A stretch of 64,000 nt of DNA from Peptostreptococcaceae bacterium (GTDB lineage Bacteria > Bacillota > Clostridia > Peptostreptococcales > Peptostreptococcaceae). The position numbers and the translations under genes are program-made. The stretch covers positions 195,866-259,865 of the forward strand of contig JAOARY010000051.1 of the NCBI GenBank assembly GCA_025210335.1, read 5' to 3'. This document shows, piece after piece, positions 44,921 to 53,268 of this stretch; position 1 is the first letter of the stretch, and each line of letters starts with the position of its first letter. The notes under the pieces are model-generated. The model saw only the letters and a list, made by a program, of their open reading frames with translations, searched no databases and was not told the DNA's origin.

Positions 44921-45346
44921 ATGAAAAGAATAATGGGTCTTGATGTAGGAGATAGAACAATTGGAATAGCATTTAGTGATTTAATGAAGATTACTGCTCA
45001 AGGTTATAAAACTCTTATTAGAGAAAGTAATAAAAAAGATATTGATGAGTTAAAAAAGCTAGTTGAGGAGAAAGATGTAGATACCATAGTTTTTGGTCTT
45101 CCTAAAAATATGAATGGAACAGTAGGACCTCAAGGTGAAAAAGTAATAGCTTTTTCTAAGAAAGTCTCAAATAAAATAGAAGGTATAAAAATTGAATTTT
45201 GGGATGAAAGACTGACTACTGTGGCTGCAACAAAATCGCTTATAGAGGGTGATGTGAGTAGAAAAAAAAGAAAAAAAGTAGTAGATATGTTAGCGGCAAG
45301 TTTGATTTTGCAAGGATATCTTGATAGACTTAAGAATATGTTTTAA
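44921..45346 (+). CDS. ruvX: Putative pre-16S rRNA nuclease RuvX/YqgF
   Basis: RNase H-fold protein of 141 residues of the YqgF family, implicated in final maturation of 16S rRNA 5' ends and, alternatively, as a Holliday-junction resolvase-like protein. Signature stretches: IMGLDVGDRTIGIAFSD, VFGLPKNMNGTVGPQ, and FWDERLTTVAA. An earlier in-frame ATG at 44894 lies inside the upstream gene; AGGAGGA at 44911-44917 fixes ATG 44921. Confidence 0.95.
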   Translation: MKRIMGLDVGDRTIGIAFSDLMKITAQGYKTLIRESNKKDIDELKKLVEEKDVDTIVFGLPKNMNGTVGPQGEKVIAFSKKVSNKIEGIKIEFWDERLTTVAATKSLIEGDVSRKKRKKVVDMLAASLILQGYLDRLKNMF

Positions 45347-45392
45347 AGATGATTTTATATATAAAAATAAATTATAAGAAGAAGGTGTTTTT

Positions 45393-45644
45393 ATGAATGA
45401 AAATGAAAATATAGTAGCATTAGTAGATGAAAATGGTGAGGAAACTAGATTTGAAGTAGTTATGACTTTAACTGCAAATGATATGGATTATGCAATACTA
45501 CTTCCTATTGAAGATGATGATGAACAAGCTTATATATTTAGAATTGAAGGTGAAGAAGAAGATCCAAAGCTTATGCCTATTGAGACTGATGAAGAATATG
45601 AAGCTGTGTTAAAAGAGTATGAGGAAATAATGAAAGAAAATTAA
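45393..45644 (+). CDS. DUF1292 (YrzB-like) protein
   Basis: A small acidic protein of 83 residues with DENGEETRFEVVMTLTANDMDYAI and EEEDPKLMPIETDEEYEAVL, the pattern of the DUF1292/YrzB family that closes the alaS-ireB-ruvX cluster in many Firmicutes. Function unknown. GAAGAAGGTG precedes the ATG. A terminator follows within 20 bases of the stop. Confidence 0.9.
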   Translation: MNENENIVALVDENGEETRFEVVMTLTANDMDYAILLPIEDDDEQAYIFRIEGEEEDPKLMPIETDEEYEAVLKEYEEIMKEN

Positions 45645-45663
45645 TATTATATTTTTTTAAAAC

Positions 45664-45715
45664 AATAAGCAGTATAGGGATAATGTATTATTCTTATATT
45701 GCTTATTATTTTTTT
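45664..45715 (+). terminator. Terminator after the DUF1292 gene
   Basis: AATAAGCAGTATA (45664-45676) pairs with TATATTGCTTATT (45695-45707), one G-U pair, then a run of seven T. Confidence 0.85.
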
Positions 45716-45853
45716 AGAATATTTTTTTTATTTAGAAATTGACTTAAAAGATATTGTTAATTGAAAATTAATTTTTAATTTTTAAATATCAATTGAAAAC
45801 ATTTAAATTTCATTTAAGAAGATATTTTGAATAGGTCTAAAGAAATAAAAATA

Positions 45854-45882
45854 TTGACTTTTATTATCAATTGGAATATAAT
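45854..45882 (+). promoter_or_regulatory. feoAB promoter
   Basis: TTGACT (45854-45859), 17-base spacer, perfect TATAAT (45877-45882). The spacer contains ATTATCAATTGG, a possible further Fur half-site. Confidence 0.7.
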
Positions 45883-45893
45883 CTTATTGTAGT

Positions 45894-45908
45894 TGAGAAT
45901 GATTTTAA
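45894..45908. promoter_or_regulatory. Candidate Fur box at feoA
   Basis: TGAGAAT-G-ATTTTAA matches the 7-1-7 Fur box TGATAAT-N-ATTATCA at 11 of 14 positions and lies just past the expected transcript start of feoAB. A Fur protein is encoded 2.3 kb downstream. Confidence 0.5.
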
Positions 45909-45931
45909 ATATATTTTAAGGAGAAATTGCC

Positions 45932-46150
45932 ATGAAATTATCTAATATAAAAAAAGGTGAAAAGGTAAAAATAATGTCGATACCAGATGAAAATATAAGA
46001 GTACAAGCTATAAGAATTGGTCTTTATGAAGGAGCTAAATTAGTATGTTTTGAAAAAATACCTTCAGGTCCAGTTATATTAAAAAATAGATTTCAAGAGA
46101 TTGCAATAGGTAGAAATTTAGCAAATAGCATAATGATAGAGGCAGTTTAG
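45932..46150 (+). CDS. feoA: Ferrous iron transport protein A
   Basis: SH3-like cytoplasmic protein of 72 residues that works with FeoB in Fe(II) uptake. It begins KLSNIKKGEKVKIMSI and has AIRIGLYEGAKLVCFEK and QEIAIGRNLANSIMIE. TAAGGAG precedes the ATG. It is the first gene of an operon with feoB (14 bases apart) and a tiny Cys-rich gene, under a promoter with a Fur-like box. Confidence 0.95.
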   Translation: MKLSNIKKGEKVKIMSIPDENIRVQAIRIGLYEGAKLVCFEKIPSGPVILKNRFQEIAIGRNLANSIMIEAV

Positions 46151-46164
46151 GAGGAATAAGAGTA

Positions 46165-48009
46165 ATGACAGCAAATGATAAATCTAAAAAAAATAAATTA
46201 GTTTTAGTTGGAAATCCAAACGTGGGTAAATCTGTTTTTTTTAATCACTTAACAGGAATATATGTAGATGTTTCTAATTTTCCTGGAACTACAGTTGATA
46301 TAAGTCAAGGAAAGTATAAAGATTATATAGTGATGGATACACCTGGTGTTTATGGTGTATCTTCTTTTAATGATGAAGAAAGAGTTGCAAGAGATGTAAT
46401 TCTTGAAGCTGATATAATTTTAAATGTTGTAGATGCCCTTCATTTAGAAAGAGATTTATTTTTGACACAACAAATAATAGATATGAATAAACCGATTATA
46501 ATTGCACTTAATATGATGGATGATATAAAAAGAAATGGAATAGAAATAGATATAGAAAAATTAGAAGAAAGACTAGGTGTTCCAATTGTACCGACTACTG
46601 CGATAAAAAAAGAAGGTCTGTTGGAAGTAGAAAATAGATTAAAAGATGCAAAAGTAGGAAATAGATTAAATATAGTCGAAAATTTAATTGAAAAGGTAAA
46701 AACATATTCAAAAATAGATTCTAATAGATTGATGATTTTAGAGGAAGATGAAAATATAAGAAAAAGAACTGATTATGATAAAGATGATAATCATAGAGAA
46801 GAAATATATAAGGAAAGAAGAGTTCATATAGATAATATAATTGAAGAAGTCATAAAAGAATCAAATGATGGAATTGATTTTAAAACAAAATTAGGACGTA
46901 TGATGCTAAGACCAATTACAGGAATACCAATACTTTTATTTGTGCTATATTTAGTATATCAACTAATTGGAGTTTTTATAGCACAAACGGTTGTAGGATA
47001 TACGGAAGAAGTTTTGATGGGAACTTATTATCATGATTTTATAATGGGAGTACTTGGGTATAAATTTGACCAAAATAGTTTTTTGGGATTCCTTTTATTT
47101 GGTGAATTTGGTGTTTTAACAATGGCGCCTATATATTTACTTGGTTTATTAACACCATTAGTTATAGGTTTTTATTTTATATTATCAATACTTGAAGATT
47201 CAGGTTATTTACCTAGAATAGCAGCTTTGGTTGATAGATCTTTAATGTATATAGGGCTTAATGGTAGAGCTATAATTCCAATGATTTTAGGCTTTGGATG
47301 TGTTACTATGGCAACAATAACAACTAGATTACTTGGTTCAAAGAGAGAACGATTTATAGCAACGTTATTACTTGGACTATCAATTCCTTGTTCTGCACAG
47401 CTTGGTGTAATTGCAGGTCTTATTGCAAGGTTAGAATTTAAATATATATTTATTTATATAGTTACAATGATTTTAGTGTTTGGTCTTACTGGAGTTTTAT
47501 TAAATAAATTTTTGCCAGGAAAATCAACTGATTTATTAATAGATTTACCACCACTTAGACTACCAAAGATGAGTAATGTATTTAAAAAGACTTATCAAAA
47601 AACATGGCAGTTTATGCTAGAAGCAGGACCATTATTTGTTCTTGGTGGAGTTATAATAACAGTACTTGATTATACTGGTTCATTAGATGCGATAATTGCT
47701 TATTTTGAACCATTTACACAGGGTGTTTTAAAATTACATCCAAAGACTACACAAACATTTATAATGGGTATAATAAGAAGAGATTTTGGTGCGGCAGGTC
47801 TTAATAATTTAGCAAATCAAGGTCTTTTAAATTCAGCGCAAATTATGGTTTCTCTGGTTATAATAACTTTATTTGTACCTTGTATTGCAGCTATTTTAGT
47901 AATATTTAAAGAAAGAAGTATAAAGGAATCGGCTATAATTTGGTTTGGAAGTTTTATTATATCATTTGTAGTTGGGGCTATATTATCAAATTTGATGATT
48001 TTTATTTAG
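46165..48009 (+). CDS. feoB: Ferrous iron transporter FeoB
   Basis: Fe(II) transporter of 614 residues with an N-terminal G-protein domain and a polytopic membrane domain. G1 is GNPNVGKSVFFNHLTG from residue 16, G2 region NFPGTTVD, G3 DTPGVYG, G4 as NMMD. The membrane part from about 250 has GFGCVTMATITTRLLGSKRER and IPCSAQLGVIAGL, with cysteines in the conserved core gates. AGGAGG precedes the ATG. Length and motifs are normal; it should be repressed by Fur when iron is high. Confidence 0.97.
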   Translation: MTANDKSKKNKLVLVGNPNVGKSVFFNHLTGIYVDVSNFPGTTVDISQGKYKDYIVMDTPGVYGVSSFNDEERVARDVILEADIILNVVDALHLERDLFLTQQIIDMNKPIIIALNMMDDIKRNGIEIDIEKLEERLGVPIVPTTAIKKEGLLEVENRLKDAKVGNRLNIVENLIEKVKTYSKIDSNRLMILEEDENIRKRTDYDKDDNHREEIYKERRVHIDNIIEEVIKESNDGIDFKTKLGRMMLRPITGIPILLFVLYLVYQLIGVFIAQTVVGYTEEVLMGTYYHDFIMGVLGYKFDQNSFLGFLLFGEFGVLTMAPIYLLGLLTPLVIGFYFILSILEDSGYLPRIAALVDRSLMYIGLNGRAIIPMILGFGCVTMATITTRLLGSKRERFIATLLLGLSIPCSAQLGVIAGLIARLEFKYIFIYIVTMILVFGLTGVLLNKFLPGKSTDLLIDLPPLRLPKMSNVFKKTYQKTWQFMLEAGPLFVLGGVIITVLDYTGSLDAIIAYFEPFTQGVLKLHPKTTQTFIMGIIRRDFGAAGLNNLANQGLLNSAQIMVSLVIITLFVPCIAAILVIFKERSIKESAIIWFGSFIISFVVGAILSNLMIFI

Positions 48010-48018
48010 GAGGAAATT

Positions 48019-48177
48019 TTGAAAATTAAATGTCAAAATTGCAACATGCCAAATGATGAAAAAAATATAAGATGTGTTAGATGTAATTCTTTAATAAGAG
48101 ATTTTAGTTGTAAAGGTAGTTGTCAAAAATGTAAATTAAATAAGAATTGTGATAATAAACTTGACAAAAAAAAATAG
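48019..48177 (+). CDS. 52-residue Cys-rich zinc-ribbon-like protein after feoB
   Basis: A frame too short for routine calling, starting TTG at 48019 with AGGAGGAAA directly upstream, the best ribosome binding site in the neighbourhood. The product begins MKIKCQNCNMPNDEKN and has CVRC 11 residues later, i.e. two CxxC pairs (Cys5/8 and Cys19/22) of a zinc ribbon, then four more cysteines (31, 35, 38, 44) in a lysine-rich tail. It follows feoB by 9 bases and ends just before the fur promoter's -10. No membrane helix, unlike known FeoB-associated Cys-rich proteins. Function unknown; iron or zinc binding is inferred. Confidence 0.75.
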   Translation: MKIKCQNCNMPNDEKNIRCVRCNSLIRDFSCKGSCQKCKLNKNCDNKLDKKK

Positions 48178-48189
48178 TTAGATTAAAAT
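48161..48189 (+). promoter_or_regulatory. fur promoter
   Basis: Perfect TTGACA (48161-48166), 17-base spacer, TAAAAT (48184-48189). The -35 overlaps the end of the small Cys-rich gene. Confidence 0.75.
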
Positions 48190-48194
48190 TTAAT

Positions 48195-48209
48195 TGAAAA
48201 GAATTATTA
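48195..48209. promoter_or_regulatory. Candidate Fur box in the fur promoter
   Basis: TGAAAAG-A-ATTATTA resembles the 7-1-7 Fur box (11 of 14 positions), directly after the -10 box. Part of a direct repeat TTAATTGAAAAG. Suggests autoregulation. Confidence 0.4.
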
Positions 48210-48232
48210 ATTGAAAAGTTGTAGGTGGTATA

Positions 48233-48667
48233 GTGAACGATAAAATAGAAGAAATAAAAGAAAAATTAAAAGCTAAGGGTTTTAAGTTGACGCCTCAAAG
48301 AAGATGCATAATAGATGCAATGATGAATTCTAAAGGGGAACATCTTAGTAGTGAAGAAGTTTATAATATAGTAAAAATACCTTGTCCAGAAATAGGCTTA
48401 GCAACAGTTTATAGAACATTACAGTTGTTAGATGAAGTCAAAATTGTATCGAAACTTAATTTGGATGATGGTTGCTGTAGATATGAGATAAATTTAGACC
48501 AAGACAGCCATTCACATCATCATCTTATATGTAAAGAGTGTGGTAAAGTTATAGAAGTAGAAGATGACTTACTAGATGAATTAGAACAGAAGATAGAATC
48601 TGAATTTAATTTTGAAATATTAAACCATGATGTTAAAATATTTGGTAGATGTAAAGATTGTAAATAG
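48233..48667 (+). CDS. fur: Ferric uptake regulator Fur
   Basis: Fur-family repressor of 144 residues. The DNA-binding domain has LKAKGFKLTPQRRCIIDAM and EIGLATVYRTLQLLDE; the metal/dimer domain has SHSHHHLICKECGKVIEVED and a terminal CKDC, giving a structural Cys4 zinc site. Start is GTG at 48233 after TAGGTGG. The family includes PerR and Zur; Fur is chosen because it directly follows feoAB. Promoter and possible autoregulatory box lie upstream. Confidence 0.9.
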   Translation: MNDKIEEIKEKLKAKGFKLTPQRRCIIDAMMNSKGEHLSSEEVYNIVKIPCPEIGLATVYRTLQLLDEVKIVSKLNLDDGCCRYEINLDQDSHSHHHLICKECGKVIEVEDDLLDELEQKIESEFNFEILNHDVKIFGRCKDCK

Positions 48668-48680
48668 TATTTATATTAAA

Positions 48681-48722
48681 TAGTATTATCAAAGGAATTT
48701 TTTGATTCTCTTGATAATACTA
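48681..48722 (+). terminator. Hairpin after fur
   Basis: TAGTATTATCAA (48681-48692) and TTGATAATACTA (48711-48722) form a perfect 12-bp stem; inner GGAAT/GATTC extends it. No T-run, so termination is uncertain. Confidence 0.55.
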
Positions 48723-48786
48723 TATTAATATATTTAAATTTTCAATTTTAGGTTTAAAAATTGAAGCTTTAAATATATTAATATAG
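48720..48786. repeat. Long inverted repeat downstream of fur
   Basis: A perfect 19-bp stem pairs 48720-48738 with 48768-48786, and an inner TTCAATTTT/AAAATTGAA stem closes it to a small loop. It overlaps the preceding hairpin by three bases. Confidence 0.7.
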
Positions 48787-48989
48787 CTTATAGAAAGGTT
48801 TAAAGCACTATTTGTTTTGTATAAAGCTATAATATATGTTAAAATGAAAAGGTATTAAGTAATGGTTGGTCGGAGAGAAACTATTACTATTTGAAAATGT
48901 TTATTAGGGCGGATTTATCTTTAATGTTTTTTTGTACTGAGAAGTATTGGGAAAAATCGTGCATATATAGAGAGAAGGAGTTGAGTTTT

Positions 48990-50645
48990 TTGCAAAAGAA
49001 AAATACAAAAATAAAAGTCATGCCTCTGGGAGGAATGAATGAAATTGGAAAGAATATGACTTTAATCGAGTATAAAGATGAGATTATTATAATCGATTGT
49101 GGTCTTAGTTTTCCAGAAGAAGAGATGTTAGGGGTAGACATAGTTATACCGGATATTTCTTATGTTTTAAAGAATAAAGAGAAGGTTAAGGGGATATTTT
49201 TAACTCATGGGCATGAAGACCATATTGGAGCATTACCTTATGTTTTAAAGAGAATAAATGTACCTATTTATGGAACTAAATTAACTTTAGGTTTATTAGA
49301 ATTTAAATTAAATGAGCACAGAATAAAGAATGTAAAATTAAATGTTGTAAAGCCTAGAGATATAATTAATGCTGGAAATATGAAAATAGAATTTATAAGA
49401 GTAAATCATAGTATACCAGATGCATGTGCGCTTGCTATTCATACAGAACTAGGTGCTCTTTTTCACTCTGGAGATTTTAAGGTTGATTATACACCAATAG
49501 ACTCTGATATAATGGATTTGCAAAGAATAGCAGAAATAGGTAAAAAAGGTGTTCTTCTTATGTTTGCAGAAAGTACAAATGTTGAAAGAGAAGGCAGTAC
49601 AATGTCTGAAAAAAGTGTTGGAAATACACTTGATGAAATTTTTTCAACAGCAAAAGGAAGAATAATAGTGGCTTCATTTGCATCAAATGTTCATAGAATT
49701 CAGCAAATTATAAATTCAGCAGAAAAATATAATAGAAAAGTATCTGTTTCAGGAAGATCTATGGTTAATGTATTTGGTGTTGCAAGTAGCCTTGGTTATT
49801 TGAATGTAAAGGAAGATACAGTAATAGATATAAATGAAATTGATGATTATAAAAAAGAAGAAGTGGTAATTATAACTACTGGTTCGCAAGGAGAACCTAT
49901 GTCAGCGCTTTCAAGAATGGCAACAAATGAACATAGAAAATTAGACATAAGAGAAGGCGATTTAGTAGTAATATCAGCGCATCCAATTCCAGGTAATGAA
50001 AAACTAGTATCAAGAGTTATCAATCAGTTATTTGAAAGAGGAGCAGATGTTATATATGAAGATGTTCATGTTTCAGGTCATGCTTGTAAGGATGAATTAA
50101 AATTACTTCATAGACTTATAAAACCAAAGTATTTTATACCTGTTCATGGTGAATATAGACATTTAAAACAACATAAAGAATTGGCTATTAACCTTGGGAT
50201 GAGTGAAGATAGAGTTAATATACTTTCAAATGGTTCTGTTTTTGAAATAGACAGAGAAGGTGGAAGCATAACAGGAACTATACCAAGTGGTAATATTTTA
50301 GTTGATGGACTTGGTGTTGGAGATGTTGGAAATATAGTTTTAAGAGATAGAAAACATCTAAGTGAAGATGGACTTATGGTGGTTGTTGTAACTATCAATA
50401 AAGAAGATGGAATGGTTTTAGCAGGACCTGATATTATCTCAAGAGGTTTTGTATATGTAAGAGAATCTGAAGATTTAATGTCTAGTGCTAAAAAATTGGT
50501 TAAAAAATCATTAGATGATTGTATGACAAAAAATATTAGAGAATGGGCTTATTTAAAGAATACTATAAAAGAAGATTTAAAATCATTCTTATATGAAAGA
50601 ACTAAAAGAAATCCTATGATTTTACCAATAATAATGGAAGTTTAA
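48990..50645 (+). CDS. rnj: Ribonuclease J
   Basis: Metallo-beta-lactamase/beta-CASP nuclease of 551 residues with 5'-exo- and endoribonuclease activity, central to Firmicute mRNA turnover. It starts KIKVMPLGGMNEIGKNMTLI; the zinc motif HGHEDH occupies 73-78; FHSGDFKVD, SGRSMVNVFGVASSL, VHVSGHACKDELKLL and FIPVHGEYRHL supply the beta-CASP motifs. The longest frame starts at 48891, but AGAAGGAG at 48973-48980 points to TTG 48990, which restores the family's length. Confidence 0.95.
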   Translation: MQKKNTKIKVMPLGGMNEIGKNMTLIEYKDEIIIIDCGLSFPEEEMLGVDIVIPDISYVLKNKEKVKGIFLTHGHEDHIGALPYVLKRINVPIYGTKLTLGLLEFKLNEHRIKNVKLNVVKPRDIINAGNMKIEFIRVNHSIPDACALAIHTELGALFHSGDFKVDYTPIDSDIMDLQRIAEIGKKGVLLMFAESTNVEREGSTMSEKSVGNTLDEIFSTAKGRIIVASFASNVHRIQQIINSAEKYNRKVSVSGRSMVNVFGVASSLGYLNVKEDTVIDINEIDDYKKEEVVIITTGSQGEPMSALSRMATNEHRKLDIREGDLVVISAHPIPGNEKLVSRVINQLFERGADVIYEDVHVSGHACKDELKLLHRLIKPKYFIPVHGEYRHLKQHKELAINLGMSEDRVNILSNGSVFEIDREGGSITGTIPSGNILVDGLGVGDVGNIVLRDRKHLSEDGLMVVVVTINKEDGMVLAGPDIISRGFVYVRESEDLMSSAKKLVKKSLDDCMTKNIREWAYLKNTIKEDLKSFLYERTKRNPMILPIIMEV

Positions 50646-50652
50646 TAATTTT

Positions 50653-50687
50653 AGCTTTTAGTATAATCTTATGCTAAAAGCTTTTTA
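50653..50687 (+). terminator. Terminator after rnj
   Basis: AGCTTTTAGTAT (50653-50664) and ATGCTAAAAGCT (50671-50682) form a 12-bp stem with one G-U pair, followed by TTTT. Confidence 0.85.
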
Positions 50688-50776
50688 AATTTTAATTTAA
50701 TTAGTTTTAATAAATTTTTAAATTAGTAATTAAAGATAGTTTTCATATGAAACTATTATATAAAAAGGAGATTAAA

Positions 50777-51385
50777 ATGGATATTTTTGATATGTTAATA
50801 AGTGTACCTGCAATTTTAATAGCTTTGACTGTACATGAATATGGGCATGCATTAACTGCTTTTTTGTTTGGCGATACTACTGCAAAAGATCAAAATCGTT
50901 TGAGTTTAAATCCCTTAAAACATATTGATCTAGTAGGATTTATAATGCTTTTAGTTGTTAAATTTGGATGGGCAAAGCCTGTTCCTATAAATTCTAATAA
51001 TTTTAAAAACAAAAGATTAGGACTTTTTTTGGTTTCTTTATGTGGACCTTTGTTCAATTTTTTAACAGCGATATTAATTGGCTTTATTTATAAATTTTAT
51101 TTGATGAATTTTAATATAAATAATTATATTATAAATACATTTATAGCTTATTTATTCTTTTTTAATATTGGTCTTGGTGTTTTTAATTTAATACCACTAC
51201 CACCATTAGATGGATCAAAGATTTTATATTCAATTTTACCTAGAGATTTAGGTTTTAAAATCATGGAAAATGAAAAATATTTAAATTTGATACTAATAGC
51301 ACTTCTTATTACTGGAGGTATTTCAAAAATACTAAATCCTTTGGTTGATTTTTTTCAATCTTTAATATTCAAAATTTTAATTTAG
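50777..51385 (+). CDS. Site-2-protease-like M50 membrane metalloprotease
   Basis: Membrane protein of 202 residues with about five hydrophobic segments. The zinc motif HEYGH is at residues 20-24 in the first helix, and NLIPLPPLDGSKIL provides the third ligand, the pattern of the M50B/YwhC-like peptidases without a PDZ domain. Natural substrates are unknown for this branch. A start at 50747 is open, but AAAGGAG at 50764-50770 fixes ATG 50777. It precedes scpA by 13 bases, as in many Firmicutes. Confidence 0.93.
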   Translation: MDIFDMLISVPAILIALTVHEYGHALTAFLFGDTTAKDQNRLSLNPLKHIDLVGFIMLLVVKFGWAKPVPINSNNFKNKRLGLFLVSLCGPLFNFLTAILIGFIYKFYLMNFNINNYIINTFIAYLFFFNIGLGVFNLIPLPPLDGSKILYSILPRDLGFKIMENEKYLNLILIALLITGGISKILNPLVDFFQSLIFKILI

Positions 51386-51398
51386 AGGAGGAAAAATT

Positions 51399-52109
51399 TT
51401 GATTTATAAAATAGCTTTAGATAATTATGAAGGTCCCCTTGATATACTTTATGATATGGTTATAAAGAAAAAAATAGATATATATGAAGTGTCTTTGATT
51501 GATATTATAAATCAATTTTTAAAGTATATAAATAATTTAAATGAAATAGATTTGGATTTAGCTGGAGAATTTGTATTTTTTGCAAGTAAGCTTTTGGAGA
51601 TAAAGTCAAAATATCTTCTTAAAAAAGATAGTGAGGAAGAAGAAGAAATAACTAAAGAATTTTTTGACAAAATTTTAGATTATAAAAAATATAAGAATAT
51701 TGCGGATAAATTTAAAGAAAAAATAGTTTTGCAAAAAATTCCGCTTACAAAAAAAAAGGAAGAAATATTTTTTGAAACTGTTTTGGATTTGGAATCGATA
51801 AAAATAGAAAATATGATAAGCTATATGCTTAAAAAAGAAAATTTAACAAAAAGTAAAACGGATGATGAACAAAAATTAGATATAATATATAAAACAAAAT
51901 TTATATCGATAGAAGAAAAAATGGAGCAAGTTAAAGATATTTTGCATATGGAAAATATAATATCGTTTAAAGATTTAATAACAGAGGATTTAAAAGAAGA
52001 AATTATAGCAACATTTATTTCTATTTTAGAATTGGTCAAATCAAGGGAAATAAAAGTCATTCAAGATGATTTGTTTTCAAATATAAAAATAATGAAAGTG
52101 CAGGTTTGA
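51399..52109 (+). CDS. scpA: Segregation and condensation protein A
   Basis: Kleisin subunit of the Smc complex, 236 residues. N-terminal YEGPLDILYDMVIKKKIDIYEVSL and DLAGEFVFFASKLLEIKSKYLL bind the Smc head; the C-terminal winged helix has VIATFISILELVKSREIKV-like residues (IIATFISILELVKSREIKVI). Start is TTG at 51399 after AGAGGAGGAA. It abuts scpB. Smc is at the left end of this window. Confidence 0.95.
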   Translation: MIYKIALDNYEGPLDILYDMVIKKKIDIYEVSLIDIINQFLKYINNLNEIDLDLAGEFVFFASKLLEIKSKYLLKKDSEEEEEITKEFFDKILDYKKYKNIADKFKEKIVLQKIPLTKKKEEIFFETVLDLESIKIENMISYMLKKENLTKSKTDDEQKLDIIYKTKFISIEEKMEQVKDILHMENIISFKDLITEDLKEEIIATFISILELVKSREIKVIQDDLFSNIKIMKVQV

Positions 52110-52111
52110 TT

Positions 52112-52657
52112 ATGAATAGGGAAAAATTAAAATCAATAATAGAGTCTATATTATATGTATATTCAGAACCAATATCGATAAAAGAAATAAAAACTATGAT
52201 AGATTTAGATTTAGATAATGAAGAAATAAAAGAGAGCATGAAAGAACTTATAAAAGAGTATGAAAACAAAGGGATAAATATAATTAAGCTAAATAAAAAA
52301 TATCAATTTGTAACAAATGAAAACAATTATAAGTATTTAAAAGCTTTATTGAATCCTCAAAAGAAGAAAAATTTAACTCAAGCTTCATTAGAAACTTTGG
52401 CTATAATTGCATATAAGCAACCAGTAACTAAGGTGGAAATAGAAGAAATTAGAGGTGTTAAATGCGATAAATCAATTTCGACTTTGATTGAAAATAATTT
52501 AATTTTTGATGCGGGGAGATTAAAAAAAATAGGAAATCCTATAATTTATAAAACGACAGATGAATTTTTAAGAATATTTAGTTTTGAAAGTATAAAAGAT
52601 TTGCCTAGTCTAGATATTAAAGGGGAAATACAACAAAGTATATTTGATAAAAAATAA
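52112..52657 (+). CDS. scpB: Segregation and condensation protein B
   Basis: Winged-helix dimer of 181 residues that binds ScpA and completes the Smc complex. Recognised from LKSIIESILYVYSEPISIKEI at the start and AIIAYKQPVTKVEIEEIRGVKCD in the second winged helix, the most conserved ScpB segment. The frame opens at TTG 52106; ATG 52112 after GCAGG is more plausible and starts 2 bases after scpA. It ends at a terminator shared with the convergent regulator gene. Confidence 0.95.
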   Translation: MNREKLKSIIESILYVYSEPISIKEIKTMIDLDLDNEEIKESMKELIKEYENKGINIIKLNKKYQFVTNENNYKYLKALLNPQKKKNLTQASLETLAIIAYKQPVTKVEIEEIRGVKCDKSISTLIENNLIFDAGRLKKIGNPIIYKTTDEFLRIFSFESIKDLPSLDIKGEIQQSIFDKK

Positions 52658-52659
52658 AA

Positions 52660-52688
52660 AAAGAAATTAATAAATTAATTTCTTTTAA
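52660..52688. terminator. Bidirectional terminator between scpB and the XRE-cupin gene
   Basis: AAAGAAATTAAT (52660-52671) and ATTAATTTCTTT (52674-52685) form a 12-bp stem with A and T runs on both sides, fitting two converging genes. Confidence 0.8.
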
Positions 52689-52694
52689 TATCAA

Positions 52695-53234
52695 TTAAAA
52701 AGACGGTGGGGTAGAAACCCATATTAAGATAGTTTCTTTATTAGAATTGTTTTCTATTTTATGTTCCCTATCAGGTTTAAAATAAAAACTTTCTCCTTTT
52801 TTTACTTTATATTTTTTACTACCAACATATAAAGTAATAGAACCTTTTATTACATAACCAAATTCTTCACCGTTGTGAGGTAAATCTAAATCAGTTTTAC
52901 CAAATGGTTTTAATTCCATTAAAATTGGTTCCATTTCATTTTTTTGTGAATTTGGAATCAACCAATGAATTTTGTGATTTAGTTCTGAATTTATAGATTC
53001 ATAAATATCATCTTTTTTATATACTATTTTTTCATCTTCAGATTCATTAAAAAAGGATTTTAAATCAGTTCCTAATGCTTCTAATATATCCATCAAAGTT
53101 GCTATAGAAGGTGATGTAAGATCCCTTTCTATCTTTGAGATAAAACCTTTTGTTAAATCGCATCTTGATGCTATTTCTTCTTGAGTTAAGCCATTTAATA
53201 TTCTTAACCTCTTTAATTTTGCTCCAATTTGCAA
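52695..53234 (-). CDS. XRE-family regulator with C-terminal cupin domain
   Basis: The only minus-strand gene; 179 residues. N-terminal XRE helix-turn-helix: IGAKLKRLRILNGLTQEEIA then CDLTKGFISKIERDLTSPSI. The C-terminal cupin has HNGEEFGYVIKGSITLYVG and KGESFYFKPDREHKIEN, the layout of PuuR-like regulators that sense a small ligand. A GTG at 53243 overlaps the ribosome binding site GGAG, so TTG 53234 is the likely start. A long inverted repeat upstream may be its operator. It splits scpB from rluB. Ligand unknown. Confidence 0.88.
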   Translation of the reverse strand: MQIGAKLKRLRILNGLTQEEIASRCDLTKGFISKIERDLTSPSIATLMDILEALGTDLKSFFNESEDEKIVYKKDDIYESINSELNHKIHWLIPNSQKNEMEPILMELKPFGKTDLDLPHNGEEFGYVIKGSITLYVGSKKYKVKKGESFYFKPDREHKIENNSNKETILIWVSTPPSF

Positions 53235-53268
53235 ACTTACCACTCCAATAAATTATAAAAATAACAAA

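Larger units (their letters stand above)
48668..48989 (+). other. Intergenic region between fur and rnj
   Basis: A 322-base stretch with two large adjoining inverted repeats (48681-48722 and 48720-48786) and then an unassigned leader. A longer frame of RNase J runs through 48891-48989, but I regard this as leader because the ribosome binding site lies at 48973-48980. A TATAAT at 48828 lacks a matching -35. Confidence 0.6.

Noticed and set aside
48891..48989. N-terminal extension of RNase J
   Set aside because: It makes the protein 33 residues longer than the family and lies upstream of the clear ribosome binding site.
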